Below are positions 51,877 to 61,302 of a stretch of 64,000 nucleotides of DNA, in pieces (the stretch's first letter is position 1; each line of letters begins with the position of its first letter). The notes under the pieces were generated by a model that did no database searches, was not told the DNA's origin, and saw only the letters and a list, made by a program, of their open reading frames with translations. This stretch comes from Streptomyces sp. NBC_00525. Lineage in GTDB: Bacteria > Actinomycetota > Actinomycetes > Streptomycetales > Streptomycetaceae. Position numbers and translations under genes: made by a program. The stretch covers positions 186,001 to 250,000 of the forward strand of contig NZ_CP107835.1 in NCBI RefSeq assembly GCF_036346595.1, given 5' to 3'.

Positions 51877-53195
51877 CCCTCCTCGCCGGCCGTTCCGGGC
51901 CCGCGCCGCGCGGTCACGAACGGCTCGCCCGCCATGCCCGCCGCGAGGGTGGTGCCGTCGTCCGGGTCGATCAGCAGGAACGAGCCCGTGCGGCGGTTGT
52001 CGGCGTACGGGTCGAGCGCGAGCGGCTCGGCCGTGCGCAGTACGACGTGGCCGATGTCGTTGACCTGCAACTCCTGGGCGCCGGGGCGCCGTTCGAGGGT
52101 GCTGATGTCGATCCGGTACGCGATGTCCTGGACCACGGCCCGCACGGTACGGGTGGTGTGCTTGACGAGGACCTTGTCGCCGATGTGCAGGGGGCGCTCG
52201 TTGAGGTGGCAGACGCTGGCCGCGACGTCCTTGGTGGGCGCCCCGGCCGTGCCGCCGGCCGCGATCATGTCGCCGCGCGAGATGTCGACGTCGTCGGTGA
52301 GCCGGACGGTGACGGACTGGGGCGCCCAGGCCACGTCCGTCTGCCTGCCGAGCGCGTCGATGGCCGCGACGGAGGTGGTGCGCCCGGAGGACAGGACAGT
52401 GACGGGGTCGCCGACCCGCAGCACCCCGGAGGCGATCTGGCCCGCGTAGCCCCGGTAGTCGGGGCGCTCGGCGGTCCGCGGCCGGATCACGTACTGGACC
52501 GGGAAGCGGGCGTGCTCCGCCCTCGGGTCACTGCCGACCGGGACGGTCTCCAGGTGCTCCAGCAGGGTCCGGCCGCCGTACCAGTCCATACGGGTGGAGG
52601 GTTCGACGACGTTGTCCCCGGCCAGCGCGGACAGCGGGATCGCGACGACGTTCTCGACGCCGAGGGAGGCCGCGTACGCGGTGAACTCCTCGGCGATGCG
52701 CGCGAAGACACGCTCCTGGTAGCCGACGAGGTCCATCTTGTTGACGGCGAGCACCACGTGCGGGACGCGCAGCAGGGCGGCGACGGCGGTGTGCCGGCGG
52801 GTCTGCTCGACCATGCCGTTGCGGGCGTCGACCAGGACGACCGCGAGGTCGGCGGTGGAGGCGCCGGTGACCATGTTGCGGGTGTACTGCACATGGCCGG
52901 GCGTGTCGGCGAGGATGAACCGGCGCCGGGCGGTGGCGAAGTAGCGGTGGGCGACGTCGATGGTGATGCCCTGCTCGCGCTCGGCCCGCAGTCCGTCGGT
53001 CAGCAGCGCCAGGTCGGGCGCCTCCTGGCCGCGGCCGGCCGAGACCCGTACGACGGCCTCCAGCTGGTCGGTGAGCACGGACTTGGAGTCGTGCAGCAGC
53101 CGCCCGACGAGGGTGGACTTGCCGTCGTCGACGGAGCCCGCGGTCGCGAAGCGCAGCAGGGTGGTGGCGCTGAGCTGCTCGGTGGTGGTGGTCAT
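51867..53195 (-). CDS. cysN: Sulfate adenylyltransferase subunit 1 (GTPase)
   Basis: The 442-aa protein has an EF-Tu-like GTPase domain with GSVDDGKST (residues 20-28), DTPGH and NKMD, followed by beta-barrel domains. It couples GTP hydrolysis to adenosine phosphosulfate formation by CysD. One base separates its start from the cysD stop. It ends without a fused CysC kinase domain, and a separate cysC follows upstream in the operon. Confidence 0.95.
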   Translation of the reverse strand: MTTTTEQLSATTLLRFATAGSVDDGKSTLVGRLLHDSKSVLTDQLEAVVRVSAGRGQEAPDLALLTDGLRAEREQGITIDVAHRYFATARRRFILADTPGHVQYTRNMVTGASTADLAVVLVDARNGMVEQTRRHTAVAALLRVPHVVLAVNKMDLVGYQERVFARIAEEFTAYAASLGVENVVAIPLSALAGDNVVEPSTRMDWYGGRTLLEHLETVPVGSDPRAEHARFPVQYVIRPRTAERPDYRGYAGQIASGVLRVGDPVTVLSSGRTTSVAAIDALGRQTDVAWAPQSVTVRLTDDVDISRGDMIAAGGTAGAPTKDVAASVCHLNERPLHIGDKVLVKHTTRTVRAVVQDIAYRIDISTLERRPGAQELQVNDIGHVVLRTAEPLALDPYADNRRTGSFLLIDPDDGTTLAAGMAGEPFVTARRGPGTAGEEGWT

Positions 53196-53196
53196 C

Positions 53197-54135
53197 TCAG
53201 AAGTACCCCTCGCGCTTGCGGTCTTCCATCGCGGCCTCGGACAGCTTGTCGTCGGCGCGGGTCGCGCCCCGTTCGGTGAGCCGGGAGACGGCGATCTCGG
53301 AGATCACCGCGTCCAGCGTGGTGGCGTCGGAGTCGACTGCGCCGGTGCAGGACATGTCGCCCACGGTGCGGTAGCGCACCAGGCGCCTCTCGACGGTCTC
53401 GCCGTCCTTGGGGCCGCCCCACTCGCCGGCGGTCAGCCACATGCCGCCGCGCAGGAAGACGTCCCGTTCGTGGGCGAAGTAGAGCTCGGGGAGCTCGATC
53501 CCCTCCCGTGCGATGTACTGCCAGACGTCCAGCTCGGTCCAGTTGGAGAGCGGGAAGACGCGGACGTGCTCGCCGGGGGCGTGCCGGCCGTTGTAGAGCT
53601 GCCAGAGTTCGGGGCGCTGGCGGCGCGGGTCCCACTGGGAGAACTCGTCGCGCAGCGAGAAGACGCGCTCCTTGGCGCGGGCCTTCTCCTCGTCGCGCCG
53701 CCCGCCGCCGAAGACGGCGTCGAAGCGGTGCTGCTGGATGGCCTCGGTCAGCGGCACGGTCTGGAGCGGGTTGCGGGTGCCGTCGGGGCGCTCGCGGAGC
53801 TTGCCGGCGTCGATGTACTCCTGGACGGAGGCCACGTGCAGCCGCAGCCCGTGCCGGGCCACCGTGCGGTCCCGGTAGTCGATGGCCTCCCGGAAGTTGT
53901 GCCCGGTGTCCACGTGCAGCAGCGCGAAGGGCACCGGGGCCGGGGCGAACGCCTTGAGCGCCAGATGCAGCATGACGATCGAGTCCTTGCCGCCGGAGAA
54001 CAGGATCACCGGCTTCTCGAACTCGCCCGCCACCTCGCGGAAGATGTGCACCGCCTCGGACTCCAGCGAGTCCAGGTGCGTCAGCGCGAAGGGATTTCCC
54101 GATGCCTCGATCAGGCGATGGGTCGCGGTCGTCAT
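53197..54135 (-). CDS. cysD: Sulfate adenylyltransferase subunit 2
   Basis: The 312-aa catalytic subunit has the ATP-PPi loop SGGKDSIVMLHLA, GGRRDEEKARAKERVFS and NWTELDVWQYI motifs of CysD. It forms APS from ATP and sulfate together with CysN. Its start overlaps the cysC stop (ATGA at 54132-54135). Confidence 0.95.
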   Translation of the reverse strand: MTTATHRLIEASGNPFALTHLDSLESEAVHIFREVAGEFEKPVILFSGGKDSIVMLHLALKAFAPAPVPFALLHVDTGHNFREAIDYRDRTVARHGLRLHVASVQEYIDAGKLRERPDGTRNPLQTVPLTEAIQQHRFDAVFGGGRRDEEKARAKERVFSLRDEFSQWDPRRQRPELWQLYNGRHAPGEHVRVFPLSNWTELDVWQYIAREGIELPELYFAHERDVFLRGGMWLTAGEWGGPKDGETVERRLVRYRTVGDMSCTGAVDSDATTLDAVISEIAVSRLTERGATRADDKLSEAAMEDRKREGYF

Positions 54136-54722
54136 ACCAGTCCCCTCTCGGTCAGGAAGGTGTACAGCTCGGCTGCGGAGTCGGCCACCGAGCGGTTCTG
54201 CGTCCGGATGCGCAGATCCGGGTTCTCCGGCGCCTCGTACGGGTCGTCGACGCCCGTGAGACCGGAGATCTCACCGGCCGCCTGCCTGGCGTACAGGCCC
54301 TTCACGTCCCGCTGGGAACAGAGCGTCACCGGGGTGGCCACGTGGACCTCCAGGAACGGGGTGCCGCGGGCGGCGTGCCGGGCACGGACGGCGGCGCGGG
54401 AGTCGGCGTACGGGGCGATGACCGGGACCAGCGTCTTCACGCCGTGCGACGCCAGCAGCGCGGCCACGAAGCCGATCCGCTGCACGTTGGTGTCCCGGTC
54501 CTCGCGGGTGAAACCCAGTCCCGAGGAGAGGAACTCGCGGATCTCGTCGCCGTCGAGCACCTCCACCCGGTGCCCCCCGGCGCGCAGGTGCTCGGCGAGG
54601 GTGCGGGCGAGGGTCGACTTGCCCGCGCTGGGCAGCCCGGTCAGCCACACGGTGGCGCCGCGCGCGGCGGCCGGAACCGCCCGGGCGGTGTCCCCGGCGG
54701 CCAGGGTGAGAGCCGTGGTCAC
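54132..54722 (-). CDS. cysC: Adenylylsulfate kinase
   Basis: The protein (about 196 aa) has the P-loop GLPSAGKST, LDGDEIREFLSSGLGF and DVKGLYARQAAGEI motifs of APS kinase, which makes PAPS. GTG at 54722 has GGAG 9 bases upstream. An ATG at 54773, adjacent to the hydrolase stop, would add 17 residues but has no ribosome binding site. In the operon no APS/PAPS reductase or sulfite reductase follows. Confidence 0.93.
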   Translation of the reverse strand: MTTALTLAAGDTARAVPAAARGATVWLTGLPSAGKSTLARTLAEHLRAGGHRVEVLDGDEIREFLSSGLGFTREDRDTNVQRIGFVAALLASHGVKTLVPVIAPYADSRAAVRARHAARGTPFLEVHVATPVTLCSQRDVKGLYARQAAGEISGLTGVDDPYEAPENPDLRIRTQNRSVADSAAELYTFLTERGLV

Positions 54723-54773
54723 GGTGGTGTACTCCTGAGAGGTAGGGGGCGCGGGCAGGAGCGGCGCGGCCAT

Positions 54774-55553
54774 TCAGGCGGCCGCGAACTCGACCAGCGT
54801 CCGGCCGAGCACGTCCATGTCGATGCGGTGCCAGGAGCCGGACAGCTCCAGACCCCGGCCGTTGGGCAGGGCCGCAGCGGTCGCCTGCGCGGCCGCCCGC
54901 AGCCAGGTGCTGGTGGCGTCACTGTTGAGGACGAGCGTCCGCGTCGGCAGCTGGGCGAGCCGGCCGGCCGGAACGGTGAAGTCGCCGCAGATGGCGATGT
55001 CGTACAGCAGCGTGTGCGCGTTCGCCTCGTTCATCGCCCAGATCGGGCCCTTGCGCCACTGCGCGACGTCGTCCGGAGTGAGCCCCAGGACGGGGCCGAG
55101 GAAGTATTCGGCCGCCTCGCCGCGCCGGTCGCCGTCCGCGAGGAGGGCCCGGAGCGTATCGGCGGAGTTCGACGGGGGCTTGGGGAACCCCTCGGGCCGG
55201 AAGAACGGCTCGTGGAGCGCCAGCCTGGTGATCGGCGTACCCGCGAACGCGGCCCGGAGCGCCAGGTTCGCGCCCGTGGACCCGGCGAACACGGCCGCGG
55301 AGCCGCCCGCCTCCTCGATCATCGCCTGGAGATCCTCGATCTCCCGCTCGACGGCGTACGAGGGAGCGTCGCCGCTCTGGCCCCGGCCGCGGCGGTCGTA
55401 GGCGTACACGGTGCAGTGGCGCGCCAGCGCGGGGACGAGATCGTCGAAGATCGTGTGATCGCGGAACGCGCCGTTGAGCAGCACGAGCGGTGGGCCCTCG
55501 CCCGCGGTGTCGTAGGCGATCGTCGTGCCGTCCCGCGAAACGACCTTGCGCAT
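54774..55553 (-). CDS. Alpha/beta hydrolase
   Basis: This 259-aa cytoplasmic alpha/beta hydrolase has the elbow FAGSTGAN near residue 91 and a C-terminal His in SGSWHRID. The oxyanion LLNGAFRDH replaces the common HG(G) motif. It ends one base before an alternative cysC start and may be in the same transcript, at the position where cysH is found in other Streptomyces. Substrate unknown. Confidence 0.87.
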   Translation of the reverse strand: MRKVVSRDGTTIAYDTAGEGPPLVLLNGAFRDHTIFDDLVPALARHCTVYAYDRRGRGQSGDAPSYAVEREIEDLQAMIEEAGGSAAVFAGSTGANLALRAAFAGTPITRLALHEPFFRPEGFPKPPSNSADTLRALLADGDRRGEAAEYFLGPVLGLTPDDVAQWRKGPIWAMNEANAHTLLYDIAICGDFTVPAGRLAQLPTRTLVLNSDATSTWLRAAAQATAAALPNGRGLELSGSWHRIDMDVLGRTLVEFAAA

Positions 55554-55752
55554 CTCGCACTCCTCTGCCGACCGGAGGTGCTGTCACCTCGCTCTGTGTC
55601 TGCAGCTTCGAGTCCGCCGGTGCACAACCGGTCGAGAACCGTTAGGGCCTGTCCGGAGAAAGCGAACAGCCGCCCCTCACGCCTCGCGGGGCGGGCCCGC
55701 GGGGCAGTGAGGAACGGCTGGTGTGCGAGGGGTGCCGGAGACCTGCTCCGGG

Positions 55753-56187
55753 TCAGCCCCGCAGTGCGGCGATGGCCTTCTCGATGCGCCGCCGGCGCGT
55801 CTCGGGCATCTTCGCGCTCTCGACGGCACGCACGTGCTCGCGCTTGCGGCTGTACGTGAGGTGGTCGTACGCGGCCCGGACGGCCGGGTCCTCGTCCAGG
55901 GCCCGGGCGAAGTCCTCCGGCTCCACGACGACGCGCGGCTCGGTGTCGAGCTCCAGCTCGACCTCGACCTCCTCACCGATCTCGACCTCCGCCGCACGCC
56001 GGTTGGCGTGGCTGAGCCCGATCAGGTGACGGCCGCGCAGAAAGGCGACGCGGCTGCGCCAGGAGTGCCCGTTGAGCGTGATCTTCACCGGCGGCCGCGA
56101 GCCCTCGCCGAGAGCCTCCACCACCTCCGGCGGGACCAGCAGACCCCGCATGGGCTCGGGGGGTTCGACGCGGGACAGAAACTTCAT
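55753..56187 (-). CDS. YdeI/OmdA-type protein with DUF1905
   Basis: The 144-aa protein has a DUF1905-like beta-barrel start (PPVKITLNGHSWRSRVAFLRGRHLIGL) and a C-terminal bacteriocin-protection YdeI/OmdA helix pair (LTYSRKREHVRAVESAKMPETRRRRIEKA). Such proteins are linked to stress and cationic peptide resistance. The function here is unproven. AGGAGAAGG lies just before the ATG. Confidence 0.85.
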   Translation of the reverse strand: MKFLSRVEPPEPMRGLLVPPEVVEALGEGSRPPVKITLNGHSWRSRVAFLRGRHLIGLSHANRRAAEVEIGEEVEVELELDTEPRVVVEPEDFARALDEDPAVRAAYDHLTYSRKREHVRAVESAKMPETRRRRIEKAIAALRG

Positions 56188-56232
56188 GATCCTTCTCCTG
56201 GTTGTCCGCCGGGCCGCCCGGATTCGGCCGCG

Positions 56233-56646
56233 CTACTCGGCGTAGGGCTGGTCCGTTCCCTGGTCGCTGTAGCCGAGGCTCCACACATAGCCGTCCGGGT
56301 CGGCGAAGGTGCCGCCGTACCCGCCCCACGGCAGGGCGCCGGCCGGCTTGAGGATCGTGGCGCCGGCCTCGGCGGCCTCCGCCATGACCTCGTCGACCCG
56401 CGCTTCGCTGCGGACGACATAGGTCATGACCAGTCCGCTGAAGCCGCTGCCCGCCGGGTCCGTGCCCACCTGCTGGGCCAGGCCCTCACGGCTGTAGAAA
56501 CCGACCGGCGAGGCACCGTCCGACTCGAAGAACACCGAGACGCCGTAGTCGTTCTGGACCTTCCAGCCCAGCCCCTCGGTGTAGAACTTCTTGGCCCGGT
56601 CCATGTCCTGGACGCCGAGAAGGATCGAACTGACGTGTGCCTTCAT
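56233..56646 (-). CDS. VOC-family glyoxalase-like protein
   Basis: The 137-aa protein has two beta-alpha-beta-beta-beta units typical of vicinal-oxygen-chelate proteins (DMDRAKKFYTEGLGWKV and GGYGGTFADPDGYVWSL). It may bind metal or a small drug-like molecule. AAGGAG precedes the start. Confidence 0.9.
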   Translation of the reverse strand: MKAHVSSILLGVQDMDRAKKFYTEGLGWKVQNDYGVSVFFESDGASPVGFYSREGLAQQVGTDPAGSGFSGLVMTYVVRSEARVDEVMAEAAEAGATILKPAGALPWGGYGGTFADPDGYVWSLGYSDQGTDQPYAE

Positions 56647-56871
56647 GTCGTACTCCTTGAGCGGTTGAGATGTACGTGCCCGGCAAGGGGGCGGAGGCCG
56701 GGCCGGTGGACGAGCCCCGGCCTTCCGTTCCCTGTCCCGGCAACATCACCGTAGGTCCGTGCGCCGATCGGGGCTTCTTGATTCCTGATCGGTTCCACGG
56801 GCCCCCATCTTCCGCACACCGCACCCCGACAGGGGCGCGCCGCCACGCCGATCCGCGTACGAGCCCCCCGC

Positions 56872-57282
56872 TCAGGGGACCTGCTGGATGCGGACCAGAT
56901 TGCCCGCCGGGTCGCGGAAGGCGCAGTCGCGGATGCCGTACGGCTGCTCGACCGGCTCCTGGACGACCTCGGTGTCCCCGGCCTGCACCTTCTCGAACGT
57001 GGCGGCGAGGTCCGGGGTGGCCAGGAGAATCCAGCCGTAGGTGCCCTTGGCCATCATCTCCGTGATCACCCGGCGCTCGTCCTCGGTGACACACGGATCG
57101 GTGGCGGGCGGAGTCAGCAGGATCGAGGTCTCCGGCCGGCCGGCCGGACACACGGTGATCCAGCGCGCCAGGCCCTGGCCGACATCGCTCAGGACCTCGA
57201 ACCCGAGAACGTCACGGTAGAAGGCGAGCGAGGCGTCCGGGTCGTCGTACGGCAGCGCTGTGGTGCGAATGGTGATGTCCAT
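56872..57282 (-). CDS. VOC-family glyoxalase-like protein
   Basis: This is a second VOC protein (136 aa) with DPDASLAFYRDVLGFEV and RDCAFRDPAGNLVRIQQ. It lies 225 bases from the first VOC gene, same strand. These proteins include dioxygenases, epimerases and drug-binding resistance factors; no specific role is visible. Confidence 0.9.
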   Translation of the reverse strand: MDITIRTTALPYDDPDASLAFYRDVLGFEVLSDVGQGLARWITVCPAGRPETSILLTPPATDPCVTEDERRVITEMMAKGTYGWILLATPDLAATFEKVQAGDTEVVQEPVEQPYGIRDCAFRDPAGNLVRIQQVP

Positions 57283-57410
57283 GGCAGGAGACTAGGGCCT
57301 GTACGGGGGAGCCCTCCCGGCCGGAGCCGCTCGCTTCCTGCCGTGCCCCGGCCGTGATCCGTGAGGGCCCCCCGCGCCCCGCGCCCCCGCCGGGGAGCGT
57401 CCGGGAGCGT

Positions 57411-57872
57411 TTAGCCCCAGGCGGCGCCGGCGGGCTCCTGAAGGGTGGCGTTCAGCCGGTTGAAGAAGTTCGTCGTCGCGATCATGAGGAGGATCGCGGC
57501 GAGCTGCTCCTCCGAGAAGTGGTCGGCGGCCTCGTCCCAGATCTCGTCCGACACGGCCTGCCCGCTGTGGTCGGCCAGCCGGGTGACGGCCTCCGTCAGC
57601 GCCAGCGCCGCGCGCTCGGAGTCGGTGAAGAACGGCGCCTCGCGCCAGGCGGCGACGGAGTGCAGACGCTCATCGGTCTCCCCGGCCTTCTTGGCGCCCG
57701 TCACACCGGCGTGGACACAGGCGCTGCAGCCGTTGATCTGGCTCGCCCGGAGGTGAACCAGGTCCAGCGTGTGCTTTTCCACCCCGCCCTGGTGAATGGC
57801 CTTGTAGAGGTTCTGAATACCGCTCATCGCGTCCGGCAGAACCTTGGCGGGGTTCGTCATACGAGCCTTCAT
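57411..57872 (-). CDS. AhpD-like carboxymuconolactone decarboxylase-family protein (CxxC intact)
   Basis: The 153-aa AhpD-fold protein has the redox motif CSACVHAG at residues 49-56, so it can act as a peroxidase or reductase partner. The start MKARMTNPAK has GAGGGAG upstream. It is paralogous to the CxxC-less protein at 43639 and divergent from the MMPL transporter gene. Confidence 0.9.
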   Translation of the reverse strand: MKARMTNPAKVLPDAMSGIQNLYKAIHQGGVEKHTLDLVHLRASQINGCSACVHAGVTGAKKAGETDERLHSVAAWREAPFFTDSERAALALTEAVTRLADHSGQAVSDEIWDEAADHFSEEQLAAILLMIATTNFFNRLNATLQEPAGAAWG

Positions 57873-58297
57873 CACATCTCCCTCAGCGGTTCTCTTCATT
57901 CTTCCGTGCCTCACCAGACTGACGGATTCCGCCCCGCGCGGGGGACCGGAGAACAAGGGAAGTGTTCCCGCAGAAGGCACCCCCAACGCGCTGAACAGGA
58001 ATGATGCCGGAGACTCCGGCGCGCCTGCGGCACCGCTCAAGCGAAACTCATGTGCGTCTGTGTCATAACTCCAGGGAATCTCATGCACCGCCGGGAGACC
58101 GTACAACCGACGAAAGAAACCGGCCGCGCAAGCGAATCCGGCCGGAAAGGACCACTACCCGGCGACGGAATACGAGATCAAGCCGGCTCAAGGGACACTC
58201 CACCGGGACTCCACCCCGTTGGTGAACAACTTGTACGCCCAGTCCCGATTCCGTACGAGCCCCCGCTCCACGGCTCCTGACACTCAGTGAGCGTCAC
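57873..58297. promoter_or_regulatory. 425-bp divergent intergenic region
   Basis: This spacer lies between the AhpD-like gene and the MMPL transporter gene and must carry both promoters. It has AT-richer patches near 58030-58090. I see no RNA gene, convincing dyad or direct repeat in it. Confidence 0.5.
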
Positions 58298-60484
58298 ATG
58301 ACGACCCAGACCACGGCACCATCCCCCACAGAAACGGTTCCACCGCCCGTTCCCCCACCCACCGTTACGAATCGATACGCTGCCTTCGTAGCCGGCCGGC
58401 GCTCCAAGTGGGTCGTGCTCGTACTGTGGCTCCTGCTCATGGGCGTCGGTGGCTCGCTGGCCGCCGGCCTCGCGGACGTGCAGGACAACGACCCCGAGGC
58501 ATGGCTGCCGTCGAGCGCCCAGTCGACCAAGGCGGTACAGCTCGCGGAGGAGTACTTCGCGGACAAGGACACCAGCACCGCGGTCATCGTCTACGCCCGC
58601 GAGGGCGGTCTCACCCCGGCGGACCTGTCCCGGATCGACGGCGACCGCACCCGGCTCGCCGACCAGGTGGCCGTCGGCGACGTCACGCCCGCCGTGGTCT
58701 CCGACGACAAGGTCGCGGCCTTCGTGAGCGTTCCGCTGCGCACCTCGCCCAGCGACAACGCGGTCCTCACCGACAAGGTCAAGGAAGCCGGCGAGATCAC
58801 CGCCGACGGCATCCCCGCCGGCCTCGACGTCAAGATCACCGGTGAGGCCGGAAGCATCACGGACTTCGCCGACGTCTACTCCGGCATGGACGGCGCCCTG
58901 CTGGGCATCGCGCTCGCCGTGGCGGCGGTCCTGCTCCTCCTGACCTACCGCAGCCCGGTGCTGTGGCTGATCCCGCTGATCACCGTCGGGCTGGCCAGCC
59001 AGGTGGCGAGCGGCGTGGTCTACCTCCTCGCCAAGCACGCCGGCCTGATGGTCAACGGCCAGAGCGCCTACGTGCTGATGGTGCTCTCGGTCGGCGTCGG
59101 CACCGACTACGCCCTGCTGCTCGTCTCCCGCTACCGCGAGGAGCTGCACCGGCACGAGGACCGCCACACGGCGATGGCACTGGCCGTGCACGGCTCGCTG
59201 CCGGCCCTGGCCGCCTCCGCCGCGACGGTGACGATCGCCTCGCTGTGCCTGGTGTTCGGCAGCATGAACAGCACCCAGGGTCTGGGACCGGTCGTCGCCA
59301 TCGGCGTGGTCCTGGTGTTCTTCGCCATGACCTCGCTGCTGCCGGCGCTGCTGGTGATCCTGGGCCGCTGGGTCTTCTGGCCCGCCAAGCCGCGCGTCAC
59401 CGCCGGATACGACCCGAACTCGGGCCAGGAGCACGGCACCTGGGCGAAGATCGCCGCCGTCGTGGGCCGTCGCCCGCGCATGGTGTGGGTCGGCACCGCG
59501 CTGGTGCTGGGCGTCATGGCGCTGGGCATCACCGGCGTACAGACCGGCCAGACCCAGGCGGAGCAGTTCACCGGCAAGGTCGACTCGGTCACCGGCCAGC
59601 AGGTCCTGGCCGAGCACTTCCCCGCGGGCTCGTCCGCCCCTGCGGACGTCTACGTCCAGGACGCCGGGGCCGCGACCGCGAAGGCCGTCGTCGCCAAGGT
59701 GCCCGGCGTGGTCTCCGTCGACACCCAGGTGGCCAAGGGCGGCTGGACGCATCTGGCGGCGGTGCTCCGCGACGCCCCGGACTCCGCGGCGGCCAAGGAC
59801 ACCATCCAGGACATCAGGACGGCCCTGTCCGACTCGTCCGGCCCGGCGGCCGACGCCGTCGTCGGCGGCCAGAGCGCCGTGGCGCTCGACGTCTCCGAGG
59901 CGCAGGGCGACGAAGAGGCGCTGCTGATCCCGCTCATCCTCGCGGTGGTGCTGGTGATGCTCCTGATCCTGCTGCGGGCGGCCATCGCGTCCGCGGTGCT
60001 GCTCGCGTCCGTGGTGCTGTCGTTCGGGGCGGCCGTCGGTACGGCGTCCCTGCTGTTCCACGCACTCGACCACGGGAAGATCGACCGCGGCCTGGTGCTG
60101 TTCGGCTTCATCTTCCTGGTGGCGCTGGGCGTCGACTACACCATCTTCCTGATGACACGCGCGAAGGAGGAGGTGCGCCTGCGCGGGCACCGCGACGGCA
60201 TCCTCACCGCGGTGACGGTGACCGGCGGTGTCATCACGTCGGCGGGCGTGATCCTGGCCGCCACGTTCTGCGTCCTCGCGGCGATCCCCACGGTGAGCGC
60301 ACTGCAGCAGGGTCTGCTGGTGGCGGTCGGCATCCTCCTCGACACGTTCCTGGTACGCAGCCTGCTGGTCCCCGCCCTCGCCCTGGACCTGGGCCCCCGC
60401 TTCTGGCGACCGGGCCTGACGCAGGAACAGACGCAGCCGCGCAACCCCGTCAAGAGCCGGACCGAGGAACCGTCCACCGTCTGA
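58298..60484 (+). CDS. MMPL/RND-type membrane transporter
   Basis: The 728-aa protein has the two-fold MMPL layout: a first helix (WVVLVLWLLLMGVGG), an outside domain, five helices with the conserved VGVGTDYALLLVSRYRE, then a repeat ending with VALGVDYTIFLMTRAKEE. Such proteins export lipids, antibiotics or other hydrophobic compounds using the proton gradient. A 17-bp terminator hairpin follows. The gene stands alone, so its substrate is unknown. Confidence 0.93.
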   Translation: MTTQTTAPSPTETVPPPVPPPTVTNRYAAFVAGRRSKWVVLVLWLLLMGVGGSLAAGLADVQDNDPEAWLPSSAQSTKAVQLAEEYFADKDTSTAVIVYAREGGLTPADLSRIDGDRTRLADQVAVGDVTPAVVSDDKVAAFVSVPLRTSPSDNAVLTDKVKEAGEITADGIPAGLDVKITGEAGSITDFADVYSGMDGALLGIALAVAAVLLLLTYRSPVLWLIPLITVGLASQVASGVVYLLAKHAGLMVNGQSAYVLMVLSVGVGTDYALLLVSRYREELHRHEDRHTAMALAVHGSLPALAASAATVTIASLCLVFGSMNSTQGLGPVVAIGVVLVFFAMTSLLPALLVILGRWVFWPAKPRVTAGYDPNSGQEHGTWAKIAAVVGRRPRMVWVGTALVLGVMALGITGVQTGQTQAEQFTGKVDSVTGQQVLAEHFPAGSSAPADVYVQDAGAATAKAVVAKVPGVVSVDTQVAKGGWTHLAAVLRDAPDSAAAKDTIQDIRTALSDSSGPAADAVVGGQSAVALDVSEAQGDEEALLIPLILAVVLVMLLILLRAAIASAVLLASVVLSFGAAVGTASLLFHALDHGKIDRGLVLFGFIFLVALGVDYTIFLMTRAKEEVRLRGHRDGILTAVTVTGGVITSAGVILAATFCVLAAIPTVSALQQGLLVAVGILLDTFLVRSLLVPALALDLGPRFWRPGLTQEQTQPRNPVKSRTEEPSTV

Positions 60485-60522
60485 CCCGACCGGCGGACGA
60501 CCGGCACGCACGACCCGCACGA

Positions 60523-60561
60523 CCGGGCGCCCGGACAGCGACAAGCTGTCCGGGCGCCCGG
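60523..60561 (+). terminator. Terminator hairpin with T-rich tail
   Basis: A perfect 17-bp stem (60523-60539 with 60545-60561) with a 5-base loop, followed by CATTTATTA, ends the MMPL gene. Confidence 0.9.
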
Positions 60562-60592
60562 CATTTATTACGCCGTAATAATCCGCGCCCGG

Positions 60593-61114
60593 CTACCTTC
60601 CGGCCGCCCGCCGCCTGCGGTTGTACGAGACGGTCACGGCCGCGAGCAGCGGCCCCCAGGCGATCAGCGGCAGATAGAGCAGGCCCACGACGAGCCTGCC
60701 CCCTGCGGTCAGATCGTCGTGCGGGAGCGACCACCAGGCGAGCAGCGGCGTCCACAGCACCGTCAGGGCGAGGGCCCCGAGGCCGGCGGGGACCACGACC
60801 GCGAGGCGAGGGAGCGTACGCCCGCCGAGCACCGGCACCCAGCGGGGAAGCACCTCGCCCCAGGGCCGTACGAGACCGAGGGCGAGCAGCGCGACCACCT
60901 CGCTGACCACGCTGAGACCGATGAGGTACACCGTGCCCCCGCCGGTGAAGTCCATCGCCGCGTAGCCCTCCGCGGTGTAGCCGGCCGAATGCCCTGTCGC
61001 CAGGAGAAGGCGCCAGACGCCGGTCGGCAGGGCGACGAGTGCGCACAGGTGGGCGGCCCGGACCGCCCAGCGGGGCACGGACGGAACGACGGCGACGGCC
61101 TGACGAGGAGTCAT
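60593..61114 (-). CDS. Four-helix membrane protein of unknown function
   Basis: This 173-aa protein has four hydrophobic spans (around residues 20-40, 60-82, 100-122 and 140-162) and a basic C-terminus (NRRRRAAGR). The ATG at 61114 is chosen because GGAGG is 8 bases upstream. The ATG nine bases earlier would overlap that site. I do not recognise a family. Confidence 0.8.
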   Translation of the reverse strand: MTPRQAVAVVPSVPRWAVRAAHLCALVALPTGVWRLLLATGHSAGYTAEGYAAMDFTGGGTVYLIGLSVVSEVVALLALGLVRPWGEVLPRWVPVLGGRTLPRLAVVVPAGLGALALTVLWTPLLAWWSLPHDDLTAGGRLVVGLLYLPLIAWGPLLAAVTVSYNRRRRAAGR

Positions 61115-61302
61115 GCGCACCATCCTCCGGGCCGGTTCGCCCCCCGTCGTCGACTCCGGGAACGAGCTGCCGCCCGCCCCGGCACGAGATTCCGCCCCCC
61201 GGCCTCCGCCGTACGGCGGAGCCCCTTCTCACCCCGGACCCCGGACACCCGGTTCCGTCCCCGAGGGGTCCACGCGACCGCTTCTGTGCTACATATCTGG
61301 AC

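Noticed and set aside
42358..56785. Similar GGGCTTCT(T)GATTCC strings near 42358 and 56765
   Set aside because: The similarity is short and gapped and the surrounding genes are unrelated, so it is probably chance.
55642..57305. Shared TAGGGCCTGT motif at two intergenic places
   Set aside because: The match is only about ten bases and similar GC-rich strings are frequent in Streptomyces; no dyad or gene logic supports it.
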